Below are positions 6,972-17,831 of a stretch of DNA of 64,000 nucleotides, one piece after another; within the stretch, counting starts at the first letter, position 1; each line of letters begins with the position of its first letter. The translations under genes and the position numbers were made by a program. The stretch lies in NCBI GenBank assembly GCA_001687465.1, contig LVLI01000150.1, positions 55,308-119,307 of the forward strand, given 5' to 3'. The notes below the pieces were generated by a model. The model saw only the letters and a program-made list of their open reading frames with translations, was not told the origin of the DNA and did not search any database. Source of the DNA: Halocafeteria seosinensis. Lineage: Eukaryota; Sar; Bigyra; Bicosoecida.

Positions 6972-8028
6972 TAGAGCTAAGACCTGGTGTCGTAGGCGAA
7001 TGGCTAAGTTACCCAGAGCAATATACGCAATGCCACAGCTGCAAGTGTTCCCTCACGGCGCATGTCAGCAAGGCTGCAGGAACAGCGGACCCGTCGCTGC
7101 TTAACACGGGCGCATACCGCTCCTCGTTAAGAGGATGCGGTCAACTTCCCGGCCGGTGGGCTATCTGTCACATTTGTGTGTGTGCTACAAATTGTAGCAA
7201 CTTTAGCACTCACCTGCAACGAGAAGTATGCCTCTTAGGCACTCGTACTTCCGCAAGAGTCTATTTACAATGTAGCACAGGGTCTGAGGTTGCGTATCCA
7301 ATGATAACTCTCAAGGTAGTCAAATTGTGATGCTGGAATACCTCCGCATCCCGTGCAGCCAGATCGTCGAGTCATCGACTGTACATGTACGAGAGGTAAC
7401 TCCGACCAACCACTTACAGTAGTACAAAGTATAGCCGAGTACACACATTAACGGTATCCCTTCTTGATAGCTATGCTCCCACAGTACACTACCGTCGTAT
7501 GAAACACGAAGATATCTATCAACACACATGTACAAGATGTAGGGAGCAACGACATCGAAGCACCGTGTCAGTTGGACGAGGTGTGAAGCCAGGGGTAGAA
7601 CGGGGCTTCATATGACACGTGAGGTACCAATCGTACCAATCCTGCCTACACAGTGAGGAAAGTTAAGAAGCAGATTACCGAAGCGACCTGAATCTCCAAA
7701 AAGAGTTATATTCACATATTGCGCGCCTTGGGGGAGGAGTATCCTCGGCGATAGAGGCGTCCCTGGAGCTCTTAGTTGTGGATGCGATTTGGATCCACAG
7801 TGCCCACCCTATTTACGCAGCTAATTTACTTTTCCATAAGAGCAACAGCGCTATTATTATCATAGGGGTGCTTTGAAGGATTTCTTGACGCCATTGAGTC
7901 CCGTACTACTGCTCTGTGCGGGCTCATATAGCGTTGAACAGAGGTAGAGCGTCTGGCGCCTTGGTCTTGTCCCGCCGGTGAACCCGCTGTTCGTGCGAAA
8001 AAGTGGTCAACGAATCGTTTGAGAAACA
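6972..8028. other. Intergenic region upstream of the MAP kinase pair
   Basis: About 1.05 kb without a convincing gene. It contains the hairpin-plus-TG repeat described separately (7092-7184). Short frames here show no family signal. The proximal part presumably holds the promoter of the first kinase. Confidence 0.5.
7092..7184. repeat. Dispersed hairpin + TG repeat, left copy
   Basis: This segment and 63855-63955 share CGTCGCTGCTTA, GGGCG-ATACCGCTCCTCGTT, GATGCGGTC, and CTATCTGTCACATTTGTGTG or its close variant. In this copy ACCGC-T-CCTC-GTTAA-GAGG-AT-GCGGT (7116-7141) can fold into a hairpin. The TG tract is short here. A mobile or subtelomeric repeat family is likely. Confidence 0.7.
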
Positions 8029-9367
8029 ATGACAACCCAAAACCGCGGAGGAGGAGAACGAGAAGGGCACCGAGGATACCGTCAGCATACACTTGTAGGA
8101 CATGTATTTGAGGTTCGGAATAGGTATACGGACCTTGAACCGTTTGGCCGGGGAGCATATGGGCTGGTGGCCAAAGCTCAAGATCTCGTGAGTAATTGCT
8201 CGAGCTAATTGACGCACCCAATGGTGCACACGGAACACTCTTTTCATGGATTGCAGATTACCGGGAGAAACGTTGCCATCAAGAAGATCGAAAATATATT
8301 TCGGGACAATATCGACGGTAAGGGTTTCGCATGCAGGATACCGTAAGGCTTTGAATGAATTGCTGCTCTGTGTCCGCAGCTAAACGAACTCTACGAGAGG
8401 TGAAGCTACTACGACATTTGGGGGCACATGGAAATGTAACTGAACTCATCGACATTATGACAGAGCCTCCGGAGTCGCAGAACTTCCGGACGTTGTATAT
8501 TGTTACTCAGTGCTACGAGACTGACCTAGAACGGATCATCAATTCGGGGCAGCGACTTTCGGAGCGACATTTCTCATATTTCGTGTATCAGTTGCTCAGG
8601 GCACTGAAGTATATCCATTCGGCTAACGTGCTTCATAGGGACTTGAAGCCGTCGAACTTACTTGTCAACTCTAACTGTGACTTGGCCATTTGCGACTTTG
8701 GTTTGGCGCGAGGCATAAGTCTCGACATCGGAGAACTAACAGAAGATGTTGTCACTTTGTGGTACAGAGCCCCAGAGGTTCTGTGTGGACAAGGAGACTA
8801 TGACTCAAAGGTAGACTTGTGGAGTGTCGGCTGCATTCTGGGAGAGTTCGTTACGCGCGAGGCACTGATGAAGGGCAATGCCCCAGCTCACCAACTCCAG
8901 CTTATCGTCGCTGCTGTTGGGAAACCAAGTCAGAACGACTTAGCCGAAGTCTGCACTGATGGGGCTGCTCGAATCATCAACAATATGCCAGAATTTCAGA
9001 GGCCAGGTACGTATTCAAGTATACGAACTCATCTTTTGCGGCATTACTGTTTTCACACCGGTATTTTCCAGCCTGGCGCCAACATATTAACACGAATGCG
9101 AGTCCCGAACTTAGAGACTTGCTGGAAAGGCTTCTTGTTTTTAATCCCAGGAAAAGGTTGGACATTGAGGGCGCCCTCTCTCATCCTTTTTTTGCACACT
9201 TGCGAAATCCAGCTGCTGAGCCGCTCTGCGAGGAACCATTCAATTTTGAGTTCGAACGTGACTATCCACAGGAAATGCCTCGGCAGCTAATTCAAGAGTA
9301 TATTTACAATGAAATGCTAGACATTGAAGAACGTCACCGAATGCAGACGTTGGGAGGCCGAGGGTAG
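8029..9367 (+). CDS. MAP kinase-like protein kinase 1 (TED activation motif)
   Basis: Exons 8029-8187, 8257-8317, 8380-9006 and 9072-9367 give 380 residues. Glycine loop FGRGAYG (39-45), VAIKK lysine at 62, HRDLKPSN (159-166), DFG (179-181) and APE are all present, so it should be an active kinase. The CMGC/MAPK subclass is shown by SNLLVNSNCDLAICDFGLAR and by the C-terminal tail (PFNFEFE...). The activation lip reads L-TED-VVTLWYRAPE: the T-x-Y dual phosphorylation site is TED, with aspartate replacing tyrosine, and TLWYR resembles CDKs rather than the TRWYR of ERKs. Its exon 2 (61 nt) and exon 3 (627 nt) match those of the next gene exactly, showing tandem duplication. Confidence 0.92.
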
Positions 9368-10360
9368 CGATAGATCGACGAGTCCATGCAGATAGATCGA
9401 CGAGTCCATGGAGGGACTCTTAACCACATAGCGGCAGTACCAGGGGTATGCTTGATACTACCGTAGTTGTAGTTGGGTATTACGAAGTGAATCCTTTAAT
9501 TACTGCAATGAATGCGCATCACGTCGCGAAGATGCCGAGCCGCTTCCTCGATCGCATGTTGTGGCGTTCATATATACGCAGCTGTGTGTTCGCAGCAGAT
9601 CCCTCCCGTAGTAACGCGAAGTGACTAAATGCACACTCTCTGCTGGTTGATGTGGACAACTCTTTGGTGATATATTCCCCGTGTAGCGTTTTGTTTGTGG
9701 CATGTTGAAGTGAAAAACCTTTGGGACTTGGTACCTTCTTGAAGCCGCTTGGCGTTTCGACAACCCTCTGCCGAGAGCAGAGTGTTGGTGGTATGAATGG
9801 GGTGTCACTGTACCCCCAGGGGTTGTCGGTCATGCGTCCTCTGGCGAAGCCTTCCCACATCTCAGGAACACTTGTTCAGTTTGCATACCCGTTCCGGGTT
9901 TTCATTGAGTACAAACGCTAACACATTGAAGAAATATTGCACTAGCTGCATTGGGAGTATACACTGCCGTCATCTACCTCTGTAATTCGCGTGTTCTTGT
10001 TGGCGCGGTAACTGTTGTCGTCGCGGGTTCCTCCACCCGGGCCGGGCGCGGCAGCGGTGAGTTCTCAGGTGAAACCACAGCTATAACAGCGCCTACAACA
10101 GCCCAAAGCGGATTGAAAATTATGAGCTAAAATACAAGAACAAATTATACGACAGCTAAGGATAAAAGTGTCGTATGTGGTCCTGGCAAAAACACGATAT
10201 TTGGATTTGCATAATTCGGTTGGTAACTTGGAAGAAATTTTTTTTGTCTTCCCTTTTTTGGACCAAAATCGAGCACATTACAGGCCCTCTCTCCGTTTGG
10301 CAACCCAATCACATCAAGTAGGACTGCCAGATTCTCGAATCGTCTTATTTACTCGTTCAT
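9368..10360. other. Intergenic region between the two MAP kinase genes
   Basis: About 1 kb without a supported gene. Just after the first kinase stop, the 20-bp unit GATAGATCGACGAGTCCATG occurs twice in tandem (about 9369-9409). The rest contains only short frames. The promoter of the second kinase should lie in its last part. Confidence 0.5.
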
Positions 10361-11788
10361 ATGTCGGCGGTTTTACAAAGCAAAAAGGGAGAACAGCTTA
10401 TGCCTGAGGAAGGCGACCACCCCAGCCCTTCCTGGGTGAACAGCACCGCCGCACACCATTACGCAGAACAAAAAGCAAGACCAACGAAGGAAGGATACCG
10501 GAATCATACTCTTCGAAAGCAAACATTCACTGTACGGAATCGTTACGTAGACTTGAAGCTTACAGGGAAGGGTTCTTATGGTTTCGTTGCTTTGGCCCGT
10601 GACTTGGTAAGGTTGCGCGCTTCAAGTGGTGGTACGGCTATTCTGTCGAGAAAGCTATTTTGAATCCTTGCAGTATCGCGATAAGGTTGTAGCCATTAAG
10701 AAGATCAAGAATATGTTTGCGGATGACATTGATGGTATGTCTTCCCCGAGATTCTCTATGCCAGTTCTCGTGACCGCGCTAACTACCGGTACGATTTGAG
10801 AATGGGTTTTGCAGCTAAGAGAACGTTGCGAGAAGTAAAAATACTGAAACACATCGGAAAGCATGAAAATATTGTTGGGTTGCTGGATATCATGACAGGA
10901 CCGCCCGAGTGCGACAACTTTGAAGATCTATATTTGGTCATGGAACACTATGAGAGCGACCTGGGACCGATTATTGCTTCAGAACAACCCATTACAGAAC
11001 GCCATTGCCAGCGTTTCATTTACCAGGTGCTTAAGGCCTTGAAGTATATGCATTCCGCCAAAATCCTACACAGGGACTTGAAGCCAGGCAACATTCTTGT
11101 AAATGGTGACTGTCGGCTTGCCCTATGCGATTTTGGCTTGTCACGAGGTGTGAATTCGGAATTAAGTGATCTCACCGAGGATGTCATAACCCTCTGGTAT
11201 CGGCCCCCAGAGTTGTTATGCGGTATGACATCATACGATGAAAAAGTTGATATGTGGAGTCTTGGATGCACCCTTGGTGAACTTGTCTTCAGGAGACCTC
11301 TATTCCCGGGCAAGACCCGGGTCCACCAGCTACAGCTTATAGTCTCATCTCTTGGGATGCCCGACGAGCAAACTATTACCAGAGCATGCGGTCCCGATGG
11401 AGCACGAGTGCTTTACAACATGGAGTTATTCACTACACCAGGTATGTTATTCTGTTAAGCAAGGGAGGGTGTTTGCGTGGGAGTATACACATCGGTTATG
11501 TTCGACATTGCAGAGTGGTTCCAGTACATTGATGACCACTGTTCCATAGAGCTGGCAGACTTCTTGAAAAGGTTGCTAAGATTTGATCCTCGAGAACGTA
11601 TGAGTGTAGAAGAAGCACTCGGTCACTCGTTTATGCAAACAGAGGCTTCAGCAAGTGCTCGTTCATCGGAGCCGTTTTGCGCCGTTCCTTTTAATTTCGA
11701 CTTCGAAAACGGTTACCCCCGTGGACTCCCCAAAGAAGTCATTCAAAACCACATTTTAATGGAAATCCAAGATTTTGAACCTTACTGA
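10361..11788 (+). CDS. MAP kinase-like protein kinase 2 (TED activation motif)
   Basis: Exons 10361-10606, 10674-10734, 10815-11441 and 11514-11788 give 402 residues. It is a paralogue of the preceding gene with a longer N terminus (about 50 residues, disordered). GKGSYG (69-74), VAIKK lysine 91, HRDLKPGN (188-195), DFG (208-210) and the activation lip TED (223-225) followed by VITLWYRPPE are present. PPE replaces APE and PGN replaces PSN, conservative changes. The C-terminal MAPK tail is intact (PFNFDFE). Intron positions and phases equal those of kinase 1. As in kinase 1, only the threonine of the T-x-Y motif can be phosphorylated. Confidence 0.92.
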
Positions 11789-11907
11789 GAAGTATCCAGT
11801 AACAGTTCAGTAATGCACATTGTTGTATCCCGTTGACTGTACATAGCGCACATGTAGCTGCTTTGAATTTGGTACCGACGATATAATCCCTTTCTCATAA
11901 CCCCCTG

Positions 11908-13881
11908 TTACTTTGCTTTGCCTTTCCCCTTAATGTTGTAGCTTGCAAGGCGAGATTTCTTGACGGACCCTTGGCTATGCGAACGGCTCTTGCCCTCGTT
12001 TCCATTGTTCAGTTTACCATTATGATGAGTCTTCCGTTTTTTATTCTTATTTGGGAGCTGCGCTCCAGAAGCGCTAGAATCTTCAACAGGTGCATCTGCG
12101 CTCTTCTTAACCTTCTTCCGTTCCCGTTTCTCCTTCCGTTTTTGCTTCTTCAGGTTATCGGCCTCCGCTTCTTGCTGCTGTTGCTCCTTCTCCAAGCGGG
12201 ACCGTAGCTGCTGCAATTTGTTCCTCTTCAACTTGCTAGGAACGCTCCACTCACTATCTCGGTATGGAGCTAACTTCTTCAGGCTAACAAACTGATTTAG
12301 GTCCTTCTCTTTGGCCCCGAGTATATCGTCGGCCGTTAGACCCCAGCTATTCGGAGCGACTTCTCTATATTTGAATCGCGGACCACTGTTTGGTAAATGG
12401 GTGGAGTTGGCAAGCTCCTCATGTACCTGCTTTGCTTGCTCGATTGCCTTCCGGGCTTCATCCTTCTCCAGAAGTTTAGAAGAATCATCGGAATGCGACT
12501 CTTCTCCCGCTTCTGCCCTAGAATCATTCATACCTTCTTCTTTTCCGTCCATTGCAAGAGTTTCATCGAGGCGTTCTGGCTCCTCCTCAAGATCCAACTC
12601 CGCATCTGCCTCGTCGTAGTATGACTCATCAAATATGGCTTCCATTGCTTTATCCCATTTCGTCGAATCAAAGTCCCCATCAAAGTCTATGCCGTAGTCG
12701 CGAAGCTTCTTTTCCAGTTCCTTCTCTGTCATATTGCTGCCGGCGACTTCTATCATCTGCTTCAGGTACTTCCGAAGCTCTTCTTCTTTGAGTGCTTTCA
12801 ACTGGCGCATTCGTTCTTTCTCCTCTTTCTCTTTCTCTTCTTTTCTTAATTTTTTATTCTCTCTTTGACGAGCTCTCTTAGGCTCTTCCCGTCTCATGCT
12901 ACCAGGAACATGCCTCGCGTTGCTTTGGATTTGGGCGCCTTCCTGCTCTTCGAAACGGAAGTTACACTTAGCCTCGTATGCTTCCGCCTGGTCGACGGCT
13001 TCTTCATCCTCTTCTATATCCGCTGCCAATTTTTCAATGGTCTCTGGATCATCCTGAGCTTCCTGTTTCCATTTTTGCTGAACGAGGAAATCATGCAGAA
13101 ACGCCTCTCCCTCGTCTTTAGGTTTCTCTTGCATGAATTGCAGAGCGGCTTTCGTCCCCTCGGTTCCAAGTTCTTCTAATTCACCAGCCGAGTTTGCTTT
13201 CAGAAATTGGTAAGGATCAGTTGAATTATCGATCTTACGTTTCTTTTCCAGTATGTCCTCTCCGTCTTCGGCTTTAGTATTCGCAATTTGCTCCGAAGCC
13301 GTCTTTAGGAATTCATTGCGTAGTTCTGCCTGCTCCTCATTGTATACTTTAGCGGACTCGTCACGACCAGGGATCTTCTCGTTGTCATCCTCGTCATCAC
13401 TATCAAAGGCATCTGTAGTGCCTTTTCTCTCGGCGTCGAGAATCTGCTGTCTCACAACATCACGAGCAGTTTGAGCTTTCTGGTTCCTTGGTCTATCCGC
13501 GTTTTCCCCCGATGCCTGTCCTGTCGATTGAAGTAGTTCATCATCTCTGAAGAACTTCGTCGATGAATCGTACACTTTGGGATCTTTGTTACGTATCATT
13601 TCGATCATACCCATCACTTTGGCGTTCACAGACGGCGGGATCTCGCCTTCATCCTCTTCTTCGCTGGAGCTTGATTCCTCTTCATGGTCGTCCTCACTTG
13701 CATCTATCAGCAATCCTGCTTCTCTCGCCTTGGCTAGCTCCTGTCGTCGTTTCCGTTCGTGATATTCCTCTGCAAAATCTCGATTGATTTGTAGTCCGTC
13801 CTGCTCTTGGGCCTGTTCCTCATCTTCCTCCAAGGGAAGCGGGGTTTTCTCCTTCCCTTTTTTATTACCCTCTCCTCCCAT
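11908..13881 (-). CDS. KRI1: KRI1, ribosome biogenesis factor
   Basis: A single-exon 657-residue protein. The N-terminal region has NRDFAEEYHERKRRQEL-type KRI1 sequence, then a long acidic stretch (SSSSEEEDEGE). KDPKVYDSSTKFF corresponds to the conserved KDPAIYD...KFF segment. The C-terminal KRI1 domain is clear: FKYREVAPNSWGLTADDIL followed by LNQFVSLKKLAPYR (about residues 525-570), then a lysine-rich nuclear tail. KRI1 works with KRR1 in the nucleolus in 40S subunit assembly. Start is the ATG at 13879-13881, the first in frame. Convergent with MAP kinase 2 at 119 bp. Confidence 0.93.
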   Translation of the reverse strand: MGGEGNKKGKEKTPLPLEEDEEQAQEQDGLQINRDFAEEYHERKRRQELAKAREAGLLIDASEDDHEEESSSSEEEDEGEIPPSVNAKVMGMIEMIRNKDPKVYDSSTKFFRDDELLQSTGQASGENADRPRNQKAQTARDVVRQQILDAERKGTTDAFDSDDEDDNEKIPGRDESAKVYNEEQAELRNEFLKTASEQIANTKAEDGEDILEKKRKIDNSTDPYQFLKANSAGELEELGTEGTKAALQFMQEKPKDEGEAFLHDFLVQQKWKQEAQDDPETIEKLAADIEEDEEAVDQAEAYEAKCNFRFEEQEGAQIQSNARHVPGSMRREEPKRARQRENKKLRKEEKEKEEKERMRQLKALKEEELRKYLKQMIEVAGSNMTEKELEKKLRDYGIDFDGDFDSTKWDKAMEAIFDESYYDEADAELDLEEEPERLDETLAMDGKEEGMNDSRAEAGEESHSDDSSKLLEKDEARKAIEQAKQVHEELANSTHLPNSGPRFKYREVAPNSWGLTADDILGAKEKDLNQFVSLKKLAPYRDSEWSVPSKLKRNKLQQLRSRLEKEQQQQEAEADNLKKQKRKEKRERKKVKKSADAPVEDSSASGAQLPNKNKKRKTHHNGKLNNGNEGKSRSHSQGSVKKSRLASYNIKGKGKAK

Positions 13882-14328
13882 GTCTCGAACGCTTCGCGAT
13901 AAGAACAAGGGAGACGCATATATGTGCGATACACACGCCCTGTGCTTTTACCTATGGGGTGGTATTTGCTGCTGCTGGCTTCAACCTTCGAGTCACTTCA
14001 AGGCTTTGAGGGATTTGGCCTTCTATACGCTGCGACAACCAATTCAAGTTATCCTCAATCTTCATTCAAACCTTTGGTACATCCACTCCTGACGATGTCT
14101 GTTCTATCCGCTACCTCTGGCACGCTATGGGCAGAAGTCTAAATCGAACAAATGTTTGCTGTCTATATGGAATGCTTCTGGTGGTTCGTATCTGGGATCC
14201 TGCCCCGTATGCGCATCATACAGGATTTGTTTAACGTATATTTGTTATCTACATGCTGTAAGTTGTTTAACGCATGTCGTAGCTGTATTGGGTTTAATTC
14301 GACCAAGTAGTGAAAAGAGTGTGCCACA
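13882..14328. other. Bidirectional intergenic region KRI1 / PUR-RRM gene
   Basis: About 450 bp between divergent genes. It should hold both promoters. No further gene or repeat is visible. Confidence 0.5.
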
Positions 14329-15119
14329 ATGCCGCGTGGTGGAGGAGAGATTGAAATCAGCTCCAAGCATATCAGCATCGAGCATAAGAAGATCTTTTTC
14401 AATTTGAGGGAGAACGAGCATGGGCGCTTCCTTAAGGTACAGCAACCTCTAAGTAGTGTGCGCAGTGGTGCTGCTGCCACTGCCGTTGTGCATAACGACT
14501 CCATTCGCTGGTATGCAGATTGCAGAAGTAGTCGGACGTAACAGATCTACCATTATCGTCCCACAGACAGGTTGGAGTGTGAGTTAAGAAGTTGGAAATC
14601 TTTGGGTTCTCGTCAGTGCCCCAGACAAACTACGTTCTTGCAGGAGTTCCGAGATACCTTACAGTCATTCATCGACGAAGTCGGCGTCCCTGAAGAGAAC
14701 CCAGCAGAAGCAGATCGTGAGAACCCGTCGATACCACAGCTTTTCGTAGACAATGTAAGCGACAGTGCCCGTCAAACGAGTTGTTCTTCACGGATGGCTT
14801 ATGTGCGCTTTCCTGCATGACAGCTCCCATGGGAAGTAGATGATGACTTATTAAGAGCTTACTTTGAGCAATGCGGCAAGGTGGAGTCTTGCCAAATTCA
14901 ACGGTTTGCAAATGGCCAAAGCAAAGGGAATGCTGTAGTGCGATTTAGCGATTCGCTTTCAGCTGGGAAGGCGATACGTAAGTGCTACACTTCCAGTATA
15001 TCTATTGAAAAAATGCTCCGGTTTCAATTTGATACTCTGCTACAGGTGAGCTTAATAATACTGATGTCAACGGGAGATATATAAAGGTTCACGTAGACAA
15101 ATTCGCCAGTGAATCATAG
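14329..15119 (+). CDS. PUR-domain + RRM fusion protein
   Basis: Exons 14329-14436, 14519-14578, 14644-14754, 14824-14977 and 15046-15119 give 168 residues. Residues 1-75 form one PUR repeat as in Pur-alpha: ISSKHISIEHKKIFFNL, GRFLKIAEV, STIIVPQTGWSEFRDTLQSF. A short linker leads to an RRM: RNP2-like LFVDNLPWEV (about 91-100), FEQCGKVESCQI, RNP1-like KGNAVVRF (about 127-134), and a final NGRYIKVHVDKF. Both folds bind single-stranded nucleic acid. Pur-alpha proteins normally have three PUR repeats and no RRM, so this compact one-PUR/one-RRM layout is unusual. All splice joins restore both domains in frame, which supports the model. Confidence 0.8.
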
Positions 15120-15216
15120 GCTCAAAATTATGCGGAAAAGATACTAACAGTTGTCTACAAACATATAAATGTTCTACAGTGTATTGGTCTTAAATCCGCT
15201 TTCAAGATAGCAGCTC

Positions 15217-16998
15217 CTATTCCTTCTTCTCTGATTCCTCTTCCTTTTCGCCTGATCCTTCCATAGATCGTACGTAGAATTCATCGATCAATTTCTTGGG
15301 AATCTTCTTCAGCAACTGAGGTCCAAGGACACGGAGTAATGACCATGCCTTGTCCAAAGAGTCGATAACTGTACGCTTCTCATACGTCCCTTGAGTGACG
15401 AATTCAGATTCGAATTTGTGTGTGAAAGTCAAAAACTTCTTCTGGTCATCAGTCAGTGCTTCGGCACCGACGACAGCCTTCATCGCTTCAGCGTCTTTAC
15501 CGGCGGCATATGCGGCGTACATCTGATTTGACACAGCATTGTGGTCGTGTCTAGTCATCCCTTTACCAATGGCACTCTTCATAAGTCGTGATAGTGAGGG
15601 GAGCACGTTGATCGGAGGGTACACCTTCTGGTTGTACAGCTGTCTGTCGACGTAAATTTGTCCCTCAGTAATATACCCTGTAAGATCTGGAATTGGATGA
15701 GTAATATCGTCATTAGGCATTGACAAAATAGGAAGCTGTGTAATGCTACCCTTGCTGCCTGCTACTCGTCCTGCTCGTTCATACAGCGTTGCCAAGTCTG
15801 TATACATGTAACCTGGGTAACTCCGACGCCCAGGCACCTCTTCACGAGCGGCTGATACCTCTCGCAACGCGTCGGCATACGAACTCATATCCGTCAAAAT
15901 AACTAAGACGTGCATGTCTCGCTCGTAAGCTAGATACTCGGCCGTGGTCAATGCAAGACGAGGCGTAATGATACGCTCAATTGTTGGGTCATCTGCAGTA
16001 TTAATGAATAACGCAGTACGCTGCATTGCACCGCTCTTCTCGAAATCTTCCTTGAAAAATCTTGCAGTCTCCATGTTAACACCCATGGCACCAAACACGA
16101 TGGCAAAATTGTCGCCGCCAGACGGTTCCTCTCCTGATTGGGCTTTGCTGGCACTCTCTACTAGACCCGCCTGACGACAGATCTGGGCACCAATTTCGTT
16201 GTGTGGCAAACCAGCGGCCGAAAAGAGCGGAATTTTTTGTCCACGAGCAATCGAGTTCATGACGTCGATGGCTGAAATACCGGTTTCAATCATTTCTTGA
16301 GGATAGACACGTGCATACGGGTTGATCGGCTTCCCGTTGATATCTAGAAACTTTTCAGCCAAGACAGGAGGACCGCCGTCCTTAGGTTTACCACTGCCAT
16401 CGAAAGTTCGACCCAACATGTCTTCTGAGATGGGCATTTTGTACACATCGCCAGAGAATTCAACGTGAGTATGAGTGTTGTCTACTCCATCCGTTCCTTC
16501 GAAAACTTGGACAATTGCTCGTGAGCCTGAAATCTCAAGTACCTGGCCCTTTCGCTGTTCTCCATTTCTCAATCTCAAGCTGACAATCTCCGAATATTTG
16601 GGACCCTGAAAGCGACAACAAAAACAGGGGATGGAGTATAGAGTGAACAGTATAGCCGGAGAACAAGAACACTTGGCGAACTACGTCCGCAGGCTCCATG
16701 CCCAAGTCCGACCTACCTTTACGTGATCCAGAATGACCAACGGACCATTCACACCCTTGATCGTATTATAATCTGTATATCAAAGAGACAACATGATTTA
16801 TGCATGTGGAATTCGTAGGTGTGTAGTACCGAGGAGAAAAGCCACAAGAGCCGCCACTAGACTCCACACCCTCAGATCAATCGACATACCAAGTCTAGGT
16901 TCTAGATTATAATCTCTCATGGCTGCCTGGATCGTTGGGTCGTTCATGATATCTGGAGAGCTGCCCGCGGCAGCACCTTTGTTGTTTTTCTTGGTCAT
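15217..16998 (-). CDS. ATP6V1B: V-type ATPase subunit B
   Basis: Exons 16998-16890, 16772-16717 and 16605-15217 give 517 residues, usual for the family. Landmarks: [11 protein letters not shown] and [12 protein letters not shown] near the N terminus, [13 protein letters not shown] in the beta-barrel, [37 protein letters not shown], and [13 protein letters not shown] in the nucleotide-binding fold. Subunit B is the regulatory partner of catalytic subunit A in the V1 head, acidifying vacuoles and endomembranes. The first ATG used begins MTKKNNKG; the frame is open further upstream but those residues show no similarity. Convergent with the PUR-RRM gene at 97 bp. Confidence 0.96.
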
Positions 16999-17831
16999 TT
17001 TGCTCTGAAAAGTACCCTTTTTGTATTTTTCCAACAGGGGGAACTTGCGGGGGAGGCCAGTCGTGTGTTTCTCGCTTGCCAGGGGACTGGAAAGGAGGGA
17101 CGGACAAACCACGTGCTCAGGAGCCTCTGCGCACACACACAATCAAGTGCTAGGCAAATCGCCGTCAAAGTGGATCAACCGAGATTAAACTATGCGGTCA
17201 ACCCTCATGAAACTTGCTGCTCTCAAAAAAATGCCTCTCTCTTGGAGGAGAAGATCGGCACAAGGATGGTGCGGAAAGTATGGAGATTCGCGGGTTGAAG
17301 AATTCTGCTCACGCCCGAACTTAAAAATGATGTGGCACGTATAAAGCGACTTCTCATTGTAGTTTATTGAGTGACTTGAATTTAATCGCTAGACTACCAA
17401 AGCGCGCTACAACAGAATCAGGTTGGGTTCCAGAACCAGAGAATCCGTATCGGTACGAATCATCGTTTGGATATTTTCGCATCTTAACATAGCGACAACA
17501 GAGTATAAATCATTATAATGTGTTTGACATGAAGCTAGAAGAAAACTTTTGTATCGGCCACTAAAGTCACTCTGCTAGCTTTTACCTGCCGGATTCCTGG
17601 AACTCCTTCACAAGCTGAAAATCAGGGCCGTCATTATAGCTAACTTACTAGGTATTTATGGGAACTAGTCAACTCGATTTGTGCGTCAAGAAAGCGAGAA
17701 ATGTATCGCTGAACGCATCTAAAGCTGCAACGGAGAACTGTTGTGCAGGTGCCGTCAATAATCGGTACAACCTGAACTGGAGCACGGCTGTGCTGATGCA
17801 CTACCAATGGATGTCTAGTTAGTCGTACACG
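16999..17831. other. Intergenic region, V-ATPase B / p101-like gene
   Basis: About 830 bp between divergently transcribed genes. Frames on either strand are short and lack family signal. Presumably promoter and 5' UTR sequence for both genes. Confidence 0.5.

Noticed and set aside
11971-13787. Several plus-strand frames across KRI1
   Set aside because: They are antisense to a well-conserved gene and have low-complexity composition produced by its acidic codons.
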